Assembly: GCF_002119765.1 (NCBI RefSeq)
Contig: NZ_CP021112.1
Coordinates: 310,001-374,000, forward strand
Reading direction: 5' to 3'
DNA length: 64,000 nt
Source of the DNA: Pseudorhodoplanes sinuspersici
GTDB taxonomy: Bacteria > Pseudomonadota > Alphaproteobacteria > Rhizobiales > Xanthobacteraceae
Part shown: piece by piece, positions 45,152 to 55,412 of the stretch
Numbering within the stretch: the first letter of the stretch is position 1
Layout of the letters: every line of letters starts with the position of its first letter
Position numbers and translations under genes: made by a program
Notes under the pieces: generated by a model
Database searches by the model: none
The model's input: the letters and a program-made list of their open reading frames with translations, nothing else
Told to the model about the DNA's origin: nothing

Positions 45152-46096
45152 TTAGGAGACGTCCGGGCCGTAGGCCGGGGCGACCATCCCGGCAACCTCG
45201 GCATGACCACGGACGGGCCGGCGTTCATCCGCCTCAACCACCGCATAAGCGGTCGGATCGGACATCAGCGCCACCAGCACCGCATGATTGAGCCGGTGGC
45301 CGCCACGAACCGAGCGATACGCGCCGATGATCGGTGCGCCAGCCAAAGCCAAATCGCCCACAGCGTCCAGCGCCTTGTGGCGGACGAATTCGTCCGCATA
45401 GCGCAGGCCTTCGGTATTGAGGATACGGTTTTCGCTGAGAACCAAGGTGTTTTCGAACGAAGCACCCAGCGCTTTGCCCGCGCTCCAGAGCGCCGACACA
45501 TCTTTCATGAAGCCGAAGGTGCGGGCGCGGGACAAATCGCGACGGAAAGCATCGGCCGTCAAGTCCATTGCGATCGACTGGCGGCCGATCAACACGGAGT
45601 CAAAATTGATCTCGATATCGATGCTGAAGCCGCTGTCCTGCGGACGGAGCTCCCCGAACGCCTCGCCCTTGGCGACGCGGACCGGCTTCAGCACCTTGAT
45701 GTAACGGCGGGCCTTGGAGAGAGAGACAATCCCGGCCTGATCGATGGCCGCAACGAACGGCGCCGCGCTGCCGTCCATGATCGGCACTTCCGGGCCGTCG
45801 ACTTCGACGAGCGCGTTATCGACGCCAAGGCCGCGGAGAGCGGCGAGAACGTGTTCGGCGGTCGAGCACAGGACGCCCGATTCGTCGCCAAGCACCGTTG
45901 CAAGCTCGGTTGCGGTGACGGCGCGGTAATCAGCGCGGACTTCGCGCTCGCAGCCAGCCGCATCGGTGCGGGAAAAAACGATACCAGTGCCGGCATCGGC
46001 CGGATTGAGAGTGAGATTAACAGGCAGACCGGAGTGAACTCCGATACCAGAAACCGTAACCTGCTCACGCAGCGTGGTTTGCCTTGCGGCTCTCAT
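45152..46096 (-). CDS. lpxC: UDP-3-O-acyl-N-acetylglucosamine deacetylase
   Basis: A 314-residue Zn-dependent LpxC, the first committed step of lipid A synthesis. Motifs present are QTTLREQVTVSGIGVHSGLP at the N-terminus, CSTAEHVLAALRGLGVDNAL (first Zn His and catalytic Glu), VEVDGPEVPIMDGSAAPFV, and the second Zn site RHKALDAVGDLALAGAPIIG with GGHRLNHA. It is preceded by a 430-bp noncoding region before ftsZ's end, so it has its own promoter. Confidence 0.98.
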   Translation of the reverse strand: MRAARQTTLREQVTVSGIGVHSGLPVNLTLNPADAGTGIVFSRTDAAGCEREVRADYRAVTATELATVLGDESGVLCSTAEHVLAALRGLGVDNALVEVDGPEVPIMDGSAAPFVAAIDQAGIVSLSKARRYIKVLKPVRVAKGEAFGELRPQDSGFSIDIEINFDSVLIGRQSIAMDLTADAFRRDLSRARTFGFMKDVSALWSAGKALGASFENTLVLSENRILNTEGLRYADEFVRHKALDAVGDLALAGAPIIGAYRSVRGGHRLNHAVLVALMSDPTAYAVVEADERRPVRGHAEVAGMVAPAYGPDVS

Positions 46097-46520
46097 ACGC
46101 TCGTTCCGTCTTTAGTTCGGCTGAACGCGACGCAAGACCTGCGCAGCGCAATCCCCCGAATGACCCCAATAAACGTCTGACTTGTTTTCGCCCCGAAATC
46201 CCGAGCATGTCCTACGGACTGGTCCCCAAACCGTTGCTCGAATCCCCCGGGCCAAAACCCCTTTGATGTTCGAACCTTAACCCCAGCTCCGACTCGTCCA
46301 AAGTCACGCTTTTTTACCGTTTGTTACCTTGATCCGGCCGCATTCACGTCCGCGGCGCGCCTTATTTTATGGCAGCATGTGTTAATTAAGCAACAAATGT
46401 TACCGAGGGGTAACGTTATTTCGGATCAATCCGAATCAAAAATTTAGCGATTTCAGAGGGTTAACGAGAGGACTGTTTTCCGCAGATTTATCCCCAGGCA
46501 GCCAATTTCGAGCTCATTAA
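46097..46520 (-). promoter_or_regulatory. lpxC upstream region
   Basis: About 420 bases without a gene between ftsZ and lpxC. It is A+T-rich around 46310-46500. A small palindrome GTTACC-GAGG-GGTAAC lies at 46399-46414, in a run that also holds TTAATTAA. The lpxC promoter must be here. No full CtrA box (TTAA-N7-TTAA) was found by eye. Confidence 0.5.
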
Positions 46521-46524
46521 GCAA

Positions 46525-46550
46525 AAAGCCCCGGCCATGGCCGGGGCTTT
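46525..46550 (-). terminator. rho-independent terminator of ftsZ
   Basis: AAAGCCCCGGCCATGGCCGG plus GGCTTT forms a perfect 26-base palindrome. On the minus strand it is followed by further T residues, giving a proper terminator 24 bases after the ftsZ stop. On the plus strand no T-tract beyond TTT follows. Confidence 0.9.
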
Positions 46551-46573
46551 CCGTATCCGTTTGTTACAATTCG

Positions 46574-48295
46574 TCAGTTCGCCTGACGCCGCAGAAAAGC
46601 GGGGATATCGAGCTGATCGTCTTCCGCCGGGTGATTCACGGGTGCCTGGCGGCCATGCATGTCGAGGCCCTGCTGTCCGCGACGGGCATATTCGGAGACC
46701 GGGTCCCGATTCTCCCCGCCCCGTGGATCGAGCGGGCGCGGAGCCGGCGGACGCTGCTGCGGCATGCGCTGCATGGGCTGCATCATCGGCCGGGCATCCA
46801 TCGGTTGCGGCTCATGACGCACAGCCGGCTCCTCCGGCTCCTCCGATTTGCGGCCGAGACCCGCAGTCGCCAAGCGCTTCAACAGCGACATCCGCTGCTT
46901 TTCGGGTTCCGGCGCCTGTAACTCGCCGCGTTGCGCCATGATTTCGCGCTGAGCCTGCGGCGGCAATTCATCGATGCGCGGCATGCGCGGACGCTGCTGA
47001 ATGCGTTCCGGCTGTGGCGGAATGAACGTCCCGAAATTTTCTTCCACCGGCGGCGGTGGCGGTGCCGGCTGTTCGATGAACAGCGAAGGTTTCTGTGGCG
47101 TCGGACGAATGGTGACGTCGTCGATCGCGGTTTCATGTCCGGACGACGCCTGACCAAGCGCGGCCGCAACCGCAGCGGTTGCCGCAGCGTCTATGGACGC
47201 ATGCGCTTCCGCCAGAGGCGCAGGTGCGGGACGCGGCGCCTGGGCCACCCGCTCGACACGCTCGGCCTGACGCGGCGCTTCGGGGGTCGCGCGCTTGACC
47301 GGCTCCGCCGGCTTGGCAGCAGCGGTCGGCTGCTTGTCGATACCGGTTGCAACCACCGACACGCGAATGATGCCTTCCAACGCTTCGTCAAAGGTGGCGC
47401 CGACGATGATGTTGGCGTCCTTGTCCACCTCTTCGCGGATGCGAGTGGCGGCTTCGTCGACTTCGTAAAGGGTCAGATCCCTGCCACCGGTGATCGAGAT
47501 CAGCAGGCCCTTCGAGCCCTTCATCGAATTGTCGTCAATCAGCGGATTGGAAATCGCCGCCTCGGCAGCGGTGATGGCGCGCTTCTCACCCGACGCCTCG
47601 CCGGTCCCCATCATCGCCTTGCCCATCTCGCGCATCACCGCGCGGACGTCGGCGAAGTCGAGATTGATCAGGCCTTCCTTGACCATCAGGTCGGTGACGC
47701 AGGCAACACCCGAATAGAGCACCTGGTCGGCCATCGCGAAGGCGTCGGAGAAGGTGGTCTTCTCGTTGGCGACGCGGAACAGATTTTGGTTGGGGATAAC
47801 CAGCAGCGTGTCGACATGCTTCTGCAATTCGGTGATGCCGGCTTCCGCATAACGCATGCGGCGCTCGCCCTCGAACTGGAACGGCTTGGTCACGACGCCG
47901 ACGGTGAGAATACCCATCTCCCGCGCGATCTTGGCAACCACCGGAGCGGCGCCGGTGCCGGTGCCACCGCCCATCCCGGCTGTGACAAACACCATATGCG
48001 CACCCGAGAGGTGATCACGGATCTCGTCGACCACTTCTTCGGCAGCGGCGCGGCCGACCTCAGGCTGAGAGCCGGCGCCGAGGCCCTCAGTCACCTGCAC
48101 GCCCATCTGAATCTTCCGGGCTGCCTTTGAGGTGGAAAGCGCCTGCGCATCCGTATTGGCGACGACGAATTCGACACCCTGCAGACCCGCGCTGATCATG
48201 TTGTTGACGGCATTGCCGCCGGCACCGCCGACCCCGAAAACGGTGATCCGCGGCTTTAACTCGCGGATATCCGGAGCTGAAAGATTCATTGTCAT
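46574..48295 (-). CDS. ftsZ: cell division protein FtsZ
   Basis: A 573-residue tubulin-like GTPase that forms the Z ring. The N-terminal part has [20 protein letters not shown], the tubulin signature [20 protein letters not shown] near residue 100, and synergy-loop residues around [19 protein letters not shown]. After about residue 330 there is a 240-residue Pro/Gln/Arg-rich extension and a C-terminal [11 protein letters not shown] tail, which is the FtsA/ZipA-binding peptide type. Such long extensions are usual in Rhizobiales. ATG 48295 has GAGG upstream; the frame begins at 48337. Confidence 0.98.
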   Translation of the reverse strand: MTMNLSAPDIRELKPRITVFGVGGAGGNAVNNMISAGLQGVEFVVANTDAQALSTSKAARKIQMGVQVTEGLGAGSQPEVGRAAAEEVVDEIRDHLSGAHMVFVTAGMGGGTGTGAAPVVAKIAREMGILTVGVVTKPFQFEGERRMRYAEAGITELQKHVDTLLVIPNQNLFRVANEKTTFSDAFAMADQVLYSGVACVTDLMVKEGLINLDFADVRAVMREMGKAMMGTGEASGEKRAITAAEAAISNPLIDDNSMKGSKGLLISITGGRDLTLYEVDEAATRIREEVDKDANIIVGATFDEALEGIIRVSVVATGIDKQPTAAAKPAEPVKRATPEAPRQAERVERVAQAPRPAPAPLAEAHASIDAAATAAVAAALGQASSGHETAIDDVTIRPTPQKPSLFIEQPAPPPPPVEENFGTFIPPQPERIQQRPRMPRIDELPPQAQREIMAQRGELQAPEPEKQRMSLLKRLATAGLGRKSEEPEEPAVRHEPQPMDARPMMQPMQRMPQQRPPAPRPLDPRGGENRDPVSEYARRGQQGLDMHGRQAPVNHPAEDDQLDIPAFLRRQAN

Positions 48296-48383
48296 GGCTG
48301 CCTCTTCAATACGCGGGCGTGGATAACTTCCCGGCAAGGACCGGTCCGCCGCCGGCCATTCCAGAGATTCTGCAAACCGGTCA

Positions 48384-49706
48384 TCAGAAGCTTTCTTTCA
48401 GCCATCGTCCGACCCTAGAGATGTAACCGCCCGATCCTGTCATCACCTGCCGCGTTTTCCGCGGTTCGAAGTGCTCGAGATGCGCCGCTTGCGGATAAAC
48501 CAGAAGTCCCGCAGCGACTGCGAAGGCAGGCCCTTTTGCTGCTTCCGGCAAACCGGACATTCCCAAAGGTCTTCCAACGCGCACCTGTCGTCCAAGAATG
48601 CGCGATGCGAGCTCCGGCAGACCGGTGAGCTGACTGGCACCGCCGGTCAGGATCACCGTGCCTTGCGGCTCCGCCGCGAACGGAGAAGCCGCGAGCCGGT
48701 CGCGAATCATTTCCAGGATTTCCTCAACGCGCGGCCGGATAAAGGGCACCAAGGCTGCGCGTGAGACGACCTGCGGTGGTTCGCGAGAATCGGAGCTCAT
48801 CGCAGGAACTGGAATCATATCGCGCTCGTCGCTCATTCCAGCCACAACTGTGCCATAGAACGTTTTGATTCGCTCGGCGTCTGCAACTTTTGCATTGAGT
48901 CCGCGCGCAAGATCCATGGTCACGTGGTGACCGCCGACGGCAAACCCGTCGATGTGGATAAATCGTCCACCGGAAAATACCGCGATGGTGGTCGTACCGG
49001 CACCCATATCGACGACTGCCGCACCAAGATCGGCTTCGTCATCGGCCAGTGCCGAGAGCCCCGCCATGTACGGCGCAGCGACCATGGCCTCCACAGAAAG
49101 ATGACACCGCTCGATCGCCAGCATCAGATTGCGCGGTGCAGCGATATCCGCAGTAACCACGTGCATATCGAGACCGAAGTGGCGGGCCAGCATGCCGCGC
49201 GGATCGCGGATGCCATGGACGCCGTCAATGGCGTAACCGAGCGGCAGCGAATGAACGACGATGCCACCTTCCCGGCCGGAATGCCGGCTCCCGGCCGCAA
49301 GCAACCGGGCGATATCGCTCTCGCGAATGGATGGCCCGACGACATCGACCGAGGCGGTAAAGCGCTCGCTGCCGAGCCTGCCTGTGGAAATCGATACCGC
49401 CACCGATTCAAGATGCACCGAAGCCGATTGCTCGGCGATGTCGACCGCCTGACGGATCGCATGATCGGCGGCATCGAGATCGGCGACCTTGCCGGATTTC
49501 ATGCCACGGGCTTCGACATGGCCGAAACCGATGATCTCAATCGAATGGGACCTGCGCCGCAGCACATCCTGCGCGCCACGCGGCTCGAGCCTCGCAATCA
49601 TGCAGACGACTTTGCTGGTGCCGACATCGAGCGCAGCGACAATCGCCGCCCGCTTCGGCGAGACAGGCTTCATCTTGGGGGCGAAGCCGAGTTGCAGTGC
49701 GTTCAT
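48384..49706 (-). CDS. ftsA: cell division protein FtsA
   Basis: A 440-residue actin-like ATPase that anchors FtsZ to the membrane. Phosphate-1 is [19 protein letters not shown] near residue 25, the 1C domain includes [20 protein letters not shown], phosphate-2 is [20 protein letters not shown] and the adenosine motif is [20 protein letters not shown]. The C-terminus ends VGRWLKESF, an amphipathic membrane-targeting helix. Its start overlaps the ftsQ stop by 4 bases, so the two are translationally coupled. Confidence 0.97.
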   Translation of the reverse strand: MNALQLGFAPKMKPVSPKRAAIVAALDVGTSKVVCMIARLEPRGAQDVLRRRSHSIEIIGFGHVEARGMKSGKVADLDAADHAIRQAVDIAEQSASVHLESVAVSISTGRLGSERFTASVDVVGPSIRESDIARLLAAGSRHSGREGGIVVHSLPLGYAIDGVHGIRDPRGMLARHFGLDMHVVTADIAAPRNLMLAIERCHLSVEAMVAAPYMAGLSALADDEADLGAAVVDMGAGTTTIAVFSGGRFIHIDGFAVGGHHVTMDLARGLNAKVADAERIKTFYGTVVAGMSDERDMIPVPAMSSDSREPPQVVSRAALVPFIRPRVEEILEMIRDRLAASPFAAEPQGTVILTGGASQLTGLPELASRILGRQVRVGRPLGMSGLPEAAKGPAFAVAAGLLVYPQAAHLEHFEPRKTRQVMTGSGGYISRVGRWLKESF

Positions 49707-50578
49707 GCGTCGCTGCCCTTACGCTTCGGTGTTGTTTTACTTTTGAGGGCCTCTGCCCGCGCGGCGGCGGCGGCATCGGACAGACGTACGGTGATGCGGT
49801 CACGGATGCGCAGGTCGACCGCGGTGATGTCGCGCGACAAAAGCTGCCTGTCCTTGTCGAGTGCGATCAGCGAGGCGATCGCCGTGACGGGATCGGCTTC
49901 CGGCAAACGCACGTCAATGCCGTTCTTCAGTTTCAGATTCCACCGGCGGTCGGCGACGAGGATATAGGCGCGAACCTGCTCGCGAAGCGCCGGATAATTG
50001 TCCATGACGGCGAGGAAGTCGGCCGCCTTCTCATTCGCGCCCTGACCGACGACCAGCGGCAGATGCGCGACATGCGGCGCAACGAATGGCTCGACCACGG
50101 TGCCGTCGCGCGACACCACCTGCACGCGTCCGTTCTTTTGCCACAGCGCAAAGGCCTGACGCTCGGTGACGGAGACATGCAGCCGATCGGGGAACAGTTT
50201 AAGAATGGTGGCATCGGCGATCCACGGATTGGCCTTCAGCCGATTGCGCGCATCGTCGGCATTGAGAAAGAGCAACGACGAACGGCCGGTGATACCGGCA
50301 ATGCCAAGAATTTCCTCGCGCGTCAGCTGCTTCTCGCCGCTCAGCGCGATCGATGTAATCTGGAAACCAACGGCATTGGCGATGGAATCGCGCGCGTCCG
50401 CCAATTGCTCGCGCACCACATCCGCATGGCCGCCCTGAATGATTCCATAACCGATGCCGGACAGGATAACGGCCATCGCGGCGAATGTTCCGGCGCCACG
50501 CGGCAGTTTCCTTTCCAGAGAAGCCGAGAAACGATACAGCGCACGCTCCGCACGCCGCAGACCCGGGGCCCGCGTCAT
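49703..50578 (-). CDS. ftsQ: cell division protein FtsQ
   Basis: A 291-residue bitopic division protein. A cytoplasmic N-terminus (MTRAPGLRRAERALYRFSAS) is followed by one membrane helix (GTFAAMAVILSGIGYGII). A POTRA domain opens QITSIALSGEKQLTREEILG and the FtsQ beta domain contains VSVTERQAFALWQKNGRVQV and DLRIRDRITVRLSD near the end. ATG 50578 overlaps the TGA of a truncated ddl (ATGA), so I choose it over ATG 50608. It links FtsB/FtsL to the divisome. The stop overlaps ftsA. Confidence 0.95.
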   Translation of the reverse strand: MTRAPGLRRAERALYRFSASLERKLPRGAGTFAAMAVILSGIGYGIIQGGHADVVREQLADARDSIANAVGFQITSIALSGEKQLTREEILGIAGITGRSSLLFLNADDARNRLKANPWIADATILKLFPDRLHVSVTERQAFALWQKNGRVQVVSRDGTVVEPFVAPHVAHLPLVVGQGANEKAADFLAVMDNYPALREQVRAYILVADRRWNLKLKNGIDVRLPEADPVTAIASLIALDKDRQLLSRDITAVDLRIRDRITVRLSDAAAAARAEALKSKTTPKRKGSDA

Positions 50579-50718
50579 CGATTGAGCGAGGCGTCCTCGA
50601 TCACGCATCGAACAAGCTCTTCAAACCCGATACCAACCTGCAACGCGAATTCGGGGATGTGTGATGGCTCGGTGATGCCAGGAATCGTATGGCTTCCCAG
50701 ACACGCAAGACCTCCATC
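50575..50718 (-). pseudogene. truncated second ddl (C-terminal ~47 codons)
   Basis: On the minus strand, directly before ftsQ, the frame reads GGLACLGSHTIPGITEPSHI, then PEFALQVGIGFEELVRCVIE and DASLNR. This aligns without gaps to the C-terminus of the intact DdlB 380 bp upstream (GLACLEVNTIPGMTETSLVP...EDASFNR), by my count 28 of 46 residues identical. It lacks the ATP-grasp domains, so it is a relic. Its stop overlaps the ftsQ start as ATGA, the arrangement expected of the ancestral ddl-ftsQ junction. The relic may persist because it provides translational coupling. Confidence 0.85.
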
Positions 50719-50824
50719 CCCCGCTACAATCCCTGTAGCGAACTTGCGCATCTCACGTTCCCACAGCCCGATGAGCGGCTGAAGCGTGATCAATGCGCGA
50801 CGGTCAGTCTTCGGGCCTCTTGGT

Positions 50825-50842
50825 AAACTTTTAGTAAAGTTT
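50825..50842. repeat. AT-rich hairpin between the two ddl copies
   Basis: AAACTTT at 50825-50831 and AAAGTTT at 50836-50842 are exact inverted repeats around TAGT. The element lies in the 160-base noncoding stretch between intact ddlB and the truncated ddl, in DNA that is more A+T-rich than the genes. It could be an operator or a promoter element for ftsQAZ, which is only an inference. Confidence 0.4.
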
Positions 50843-50957
50843 GAGATAAGTCCGCTGGAACTGGTAACGTTTATCGTTCAAAAGCGCACCGGGCCGTTGC
50901 CGGTTACCTCGACACGGATGTTAAGCTGTCATGCTCTTAGGGCGTGACGCAGGCGCA

Positions 50958-51878
50958 TCATCGATTGAACGACGCGTCCTCGATCATCCATTGGACAAGA
51001 TCTTCAAAACTGATCCCGGCATACGCCGCCAGTTCGGGAACGAGCGAGGTTTCCGTCATGCCGGGGATGGTGTTGACCTCAAGACACGCGAGACCGTCGA
51101 TCCCCGGACGGCTGTCGTCGTAACGGAAGTCAGCACGCGTCACGCCACGGCATCCCAGCGCATTGTGAGCGGCAACGGTGAGCGTCTGAACCGCCTGATA
51201 AACGTCCTTCGCAATCTTCGCCGGCAACACATGCTCCGACCCGCCCGGCGCGTATTTCGCTTCATAATCGTAGAAACGCACTTTCGGTACGATCTCGATC
51301 ACGTCGGTGGCCTGGTCCTTGACCACCGCGCAGGTGAGTTCCTTGCCCGGAATAAAGGTCTCGCACAGAAGCATCTCGCCGAAGGTCCAGTCCTCACGGA
51401 AGAGTTCCTGCGGCGGATGATCGTGACCGTCGGTGACGATAAAGACCCCGACGCTGGAGCCTTCCGCAATCGGCTTGATCACATAGGGCCGCGGCAGAAC
51501 ATGCTCCTTGGCTGCCTCGAGACGCGACACCACCCGTCCCTGCGGCACCGGCACACCGGCGGCTGCCAGCATCACCTTGGCAAGATCCTTCTTCATTGCC
51601 AGCGATGACGCCTGCACGCCCGAATGCGAATATGGAATGCCGAGTATCTCCAAGACGCCCTGAATGGTGCCGTCCTCGCCCGGACGTCCATGCAACACAT
51701 TCAGGGCAACATCCGGCTTCAACCGATCGAGCACGGTCGCGACATCGCGGGCGACATCGACGCGGGTGACGCGATAGCCAATCCGTTCCGCCGCTTTCGC
51801 GCAGGCTTCACCGGACCACAGCGAGACTTGGCGTTCCGACGACCAGCCGCCCATCAAAACCGCAACATGTTTCGTCAT
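50958..51878 (-). CDS. ddlB: D-alanine--D-alanine ligase
   Basis: A 306-residue ATP-grasp ligase that makes the D-Ala-D-Ala dipeptide for peptidoglycan. The N-terminus is VAVLMGGWSSERQVSLWSGE, then VLNVLHGRPGEDGTIQGVLE near residue 58 and LPRPYVIKPIAEGSSVGVFI near residue 130 with the ATP-binding Lys. The Mg-binding C-terminal part is GLACLEVNTIPGMTETSLVP. Its ATG overlaps the stop of the flavin monooxygenase upstream. A truncated second ddl lies 240-380 bases downstream. Confidence 0.97.
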   Translation of the reverse strand: MTKHVAVLMGGWSSERQVSLWSGEACAKAAERIGYRVTRVDVARDVATVLDRLKPDVALNVLHGRPGEDGTIQGVLEILGIPYSHSGVQASSLAMKKDLAKVMLAAAGVPVPQGRVVSRLEAAKEHVLPRPYVIKPIAEGSSVGVFIVTDGHDHPPQELFREDWTFGEMLLCETFIPGKELTCAVVKDQATDVIEIVPKVRFYDYEAKYAPGGSEHVLPAKIAKDVYQAVQTLTVAAHNALGCRGVTRADFRYDDSRPGIDGLACLEVNTIPGMTETSLVPELAAYAGISFEDLVQWMIEDASFNR

Positions 51879-53074
51879 GCAGCCTCGCGTTTTTGCGGCA
51901 ATTTGAAGCCGTCATAAAGCCAGGCGAGGCAGTCATACATGTCCTGCTCGCCCTTTACCGACCATGTCGCGCGCGCCACTTCGCGCTCGATACCGCCGAC
52001 GTGATACCAGTTGTCCCAGTGATAGCGCGACTCGAACTGCACACGCGCAGTGCGCAGATAGCGCGCCCGCTCGTATTGCTGGAATGCCTCCGCGATCTGA
52101 TTGCCCGAGGTGCCGTCCAGCAATTCCGCGAGACAGACCGAGTCTTCAATCGCCATGCAGGCGCCCTGCGCGAGCGTCTGTAACGTCGGATGCGCGGCAT
52201 CGCCCAGCAATGTGACGCGGCCCTTGCTCCAGGGCCGGATCGGATCGCGGTCGGACGAGACCCAGCCACGCCGCGACAGATCCATCATCGCCCAGAGATT
52301 CTTCATGGTTGGATGCGAGTCGCGGTAGACATGCGCGAGATCAGGGTGCGGGCTTTCGGTGTCGGTCGGATCCATGTTCAACGTCTTGAACACAGTCACG
52401 ACGTTGAACAGGCTATAGTTGCGCAGCGGATAGTGCACGATGTGGAAGCCATCGCCTGACCACAGCACAACATCGTCGCGGTCGACATCGAACGTCACGT
52501 CATCCATCGGCACGATAGTACGGTGCGCGACATAGCCGATCGTGCGCGGCGGTCCTTCATTGCGCATCTGCTGGCGAATGGTAGAACGGATGCCATCGGC
52601 GCCGATCAGCGCTGCCCCATCGAACTGGCGCCCATCCGCAAGCTCGACGCGCACACGATCACCCAGATCCTCGAACGCCTTGACGCCCGCATTCGCGATC
52701 ATCTCGACATTGCCGAGCGCGCGGCAGCCGTCCAGCAGCGCCTGATGCAGATCGACCCTATGGATCACGACATAAGGACGCTTGAATCTCTTCACGAACG
52801 AATCGCCGGTCGGAATGCAGGCGATCACCCCGCCATCCACCGAGTCGAGCATCTTGACGTTCTTTGGCCGGATCGCGCTCGCCATCACTGCGTCGGTGAC
52901 GGCGAGCCGGTCCAGCATCGAAAACACATTGGGACCAAGCTGAATGCCGTAACCGATGACGCCGAATTCCGGGGCCTCTTCCAAAAGCTGCACGTCGAAG
53001 CCCTTGCGGCCGAGCGCCAATGCGGTGGCAGCACCGCCGAGCCCGCCGCCGACAACCAGAACCGGATCGCTCAT
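51875..53074 (-). CDS. FAD-dependent monooxygenase, 3-hydroxybenzoate 6-hydroxylase-like
   Basis: A 399-residue group A flavoprotein hydroxylase. The FAD fingerprint [20 protein letters not shown] is at the N-terminus, the DG motif is [15 protein letters not shown] near residue 160 and the GD motif is [20 protein letters not shown] near residue 285, where [15 protein letters not shown] also fits. It resembles 3-hydroxybenzoate 6-hydroxylases, which make gentisate. It lies inside the cell-wall operon: 4-base ATGA overlaps link it to murB upstream and ddlB downstream. No dedicated role in division is known for such an enzyme. Confidence 0.9.
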   Translation of the reverse strand: MSDPVLVVGGGLGGAATALALGRKGFDVQLLEEAPEFGVIGYGIQLGPNVFSMLDRLAVTDAVMASAIRPKNVKMLDSVDGGVIACIPTGDSFVKRFKRPYVVIHRVDLHQALLDGCRALGNVEMIANAGVKAFEDLGDRVRVELADGRQFDGAALIGADGIRSTIRQQMRNEGPPRTIGYVAHRTIVPMDDVTFDVDRDDVVLWSGDGFHIVHYPLRNYSLFNVVTVFKTLNMDPTDTESPHPDLAHVYRDSHPTMKNLWAMMDLSRRGWVSSDRDPIRPWSKGRVTLLGDAAHPTLQTLAQGACMAIEDSVCLAELLDGTSGNQIAEAFQQYERARYLRTARVQFESRYHWDNWYHVGGIEREVARATWSVKGEQDMYDCLAWLYDGFKLPQKREAA

Positions 53075-53988
53075 GCCTCGACCCCGATCCGTTTGATCTC
53101 CCAGTCCAGCGTCACGCCCGAATTCTCCTTCACCCGTTTCCTCACCGTTTCACCCAACGTTTCTATGTCTTTTGCCGTCGCCTGACCGCGGTTGATCAGG
53201 AAGTTGCAATGCAGGTCCGACACCTGCGCATCGCCGACCACCAATCCGCGGCAGCCTGCGGCATCGACCAGTTGCCACGCTTTATGCCCTTCCGGATTCT
53301 TGAAAGTCGATCCACCGGTGCGACTCTTGATCGGCTGTGTCGCTTCGCGTGATTCGGTGATCTTCTCCATCTCGGCTGCGATCGTCGCGCGATCACCCAT
53401 CTGTCCTTCAAACAAAGCCTGCGTGAAGATCACGTCATCCGGCGCGCCGCAATGCCGGTACGTATAATGCATGTCGGCATTGCTGTAGACGCGGATTTTG
53501 CCGCTGCGGTCGACGCCGCGCGCTTCAACAAGAGCGTCCTTCGTTTCGCGGCCATAGGCGCCGCCATTCATCCGCAGCGCGCCACCGATGCCGCCTGGAA
53601 TGCCACGCAGGAAAGCCAGACCAGCGATGCCATTTTCCTGCGCGGCGCGCGCGACCTTCACATCCGGCACCGCTGTTCCGGCGCGAATGCGCGTGCCCTC
53701 GACAACGATTTCATTGAAGCCGCGCCCGAGGCGGATCACGACGCCAGGTACACCGCCGTCCCGTACGATCAGGTTGGAGCCCAGGCCAATGACGATGACT
53801 GGAATTTCGTCCGGCAGATTTTGCAGGAAGTAAGCGAGATCGCTTTCATCCTCCGGCATGAACAGCACCTGCGCCGGCCCGCCGACGCGGAACCATGTCA
53901 GCTCCGCGAGCGGCTGATTGGCGAGCAAGCGGCCGCGCAAATTCGGCATACGCGATGTCAGATCGGCGGTGATGTCGGGGAATGTCAT
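53071..53988 (-). CDS. murB: UDP-N-acetylenolpyruvoylglucosamine reductase
   Basis: A 305-residue FAD enzyme reducing UDP-GlcNAc-enolpyruvate to UDP-MurNAc with NADPH. The FAD domain opens [20 protein letters not shown], with [20 protein letters not shown] near residue 75 and [20 protein letters not shown] near residue 130. The catalytic Ser is in [20 protein letters not shown] near residue 230, and the C-terminus has [20 protein letters not shown]. Its TGA overlaps the start of the monooxygenase gene. murC lies 10 bp upstream. Confidence 0.97.
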   Translation of the reverse strand: MTFPDITADLTSRMPNLRGRLLANQPLAELTWFRVGGPAQVLFMPEDESDLAYFLQNLPDEIPVIVIGLGSNLIVRDGGVPGVVIRLGRGFNEIVVEGTRIRAGTAVPDVKVARAAQENGIAGLAFLRGIPGGIGGALRMNGGAYGRETKDALVEARGVDRSGKIRVYSNADMHYTYRHCGAPDDVIFTQALFEGQMGDRATIAAEMEKITESREATQPIKSRTGGSTFKNPEGHKAWQLVDAAGCRGLVVGDAQVSDLHCNFLINRGQATAKDIETLGETVRKRVKENSGVTLDWEIKRIGVEA

Positions 53989-53998
53989 TACCGAAAGC

Positions 53999-55402
53999 TC
54001 ACCCCAGTGCCTTCAACTCGCCCGGCAGCGCATAGGCCCATTGCGTGATGTTGCCGGCGCCGAGACACACGACCATATCGCCGGGCTGCGCCATACCTCG
54101 TACCATCGATGCAAGACTGTCCGAATTTGGCAACGCCGACACATTGCGATGTCCGCGCGCCCGCATGCCTTGCACCAGATGATCGCGATCGATGCCTTCG
54201 ATCGGCGCTTCGCCGGCGGAATAGACATCCGCCACGATCACTGCATCGGCGTCGTTGAAGCAGGTGCAGAACTGTTCGAACAATTCCTTCAACCGCGTAT
54301 AGCGATGCGGTTGCATCACGGCGATGATACGGCCGGCGCTGGATTCACGTGCTGCGCGCAGTACGGCTGCGATCTCGACCGGGTGATGACCGTAATCGTC
54401 AATCACCGTGATGCCGTTCCATTCGCCGGTGCGGGTGAAACGCCGTTTCACGCCGCCGAACGACGCCAGCGCCTTGCGGATTTGATCGTCCGGCACAGCA
54501 AGATTATGTGCAACCGCAATCGCCGCGGTGGCATTGAGTGCATTGTGACGACCGGGCATCGGCAGGGTGAGATTGTCGATCACATGCTCGGCCTTATCGT
54601 CTCGTCCACGGAACACGACAGAGAATTTCGACGCACCATTGGCATGGCTGAGATCGACCAGCCGCACGTCGGCCTGCGGATTCTCGCCATAGGTGATGAC
54701 TCTACGATCCTCGATGCGGCCGACCAACGCCTGCACTTCGCGGTGGTCGGTGCACATCACCGCGAAGCCGTAGAACGGCACATTCTCGACGAACGCCTTG
54801 AAAGCATTCTTCACCGCGGCGAACGTCTTGAAGTGATCGAGATGTTCCGGATCGACATTGGTCACGATCGCAACATCCGCCGGCAGTTTCAGGAACGTGC
54901 CGTCGGATTCGTCGGCCTCCACCACCATCCATTCGCCGGCGCCGAGCCGCGCATTGGTGCCATACGCATTGATGATGCCGCCATTGATCACGGTCGGATC
55001 GAGATTGCCCGCGTCGAGCAAAGTCGCCACCATCGATGTCGTCGTGGTCTTGCCATGGGTTCCGGCAATCGCCACCGCAGACTTCAGCCGCATCAGTTCG
55101 GCCAGCATCTCCGCACGCCGCACGACCGGCAGGCGCTTGGCGCGCGCCGCAATCAATTCCGGATTGTCGCGCTTGATCGCCGTCGACACCACCACCACGG
55201 CGGCGTCCTCGACATTCTTGGCGTCATGGCCAACGGCAACCTTGATGTTCTTGTCGCGCAGCCGCTTGACATTGGCGCTCTCGGAAACGTCCGAACCCGT
55301 CACGGTGTAATCGAGATTGGCCAGAACCTCGGCAATCCCGCTCATACCGATCCCGCCGATCCCGACAAAATGGATCGGGCCAAGTTCGCGCGGCAATTTC
55401 AT
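53999..55402 (-). CDS. murC: UDP-N-acetylmuramate--L-alanine ligase
   Basis: A 467-residue Mur ligase adding L-Ala to UDP-MurNAc. The N-domain begins [20 protein letters not shown], the ATP-binding P-loop is [20 protein letters not shown] near residue 110, [20 protein letters not shown] follows, and [20 protein letters not shown] near residue 333 is in the C-domain. It ends [17 protein letters not shown]. It is complete and sits between murG and murB as usual for the cluster. Confidence 0.98.
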   Translation of the reverse strand: MKLPRELGPIHFVGIGGIGMSGIAEVLANLDYTVTGSDVSESANVKRLRDKNIKVAVGHDAKNVEDAAVVVVSTAIKRDNPELIAARAKRLPVVRRAEMLAELMRLKSAVAIAGTHGKTTTTSMVATLLDAGNLDPTVINGGIINAYGTNARLGAGEWMVVEADESDGTFLKLPADVAIVTNVDPEHLDHFKTFAAVKNAFKAFVENVPFYGFAVMCTDHREVQALVGRIEDRRVITYGENPQADVRLVDLSHANGASKFSVVFRGRDDKAEHVIDNLTLPMPGRHNALNATAAIAVAHNLAVPDDQIRKALASFGGVKRRFTRTGEWNGITVIDDYGHHPVEIAAVLRAARESSAGRIIAVMQPHRYTRLKELFEQFCTCFNDADAVIVADVYSAGEAPIEGIDRDHLVQGMRARGHRNVSALPNSDSLASMVRGMAQPGDMVVCLGAGNITQWAYALPGELKALG

Positions 55403-55412
55403 AGGCTATTCC

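Noticed and set aside
46931-48130. 399-residue plus-strand frame
   Set aside because: Antisense shadow of ftsZ.
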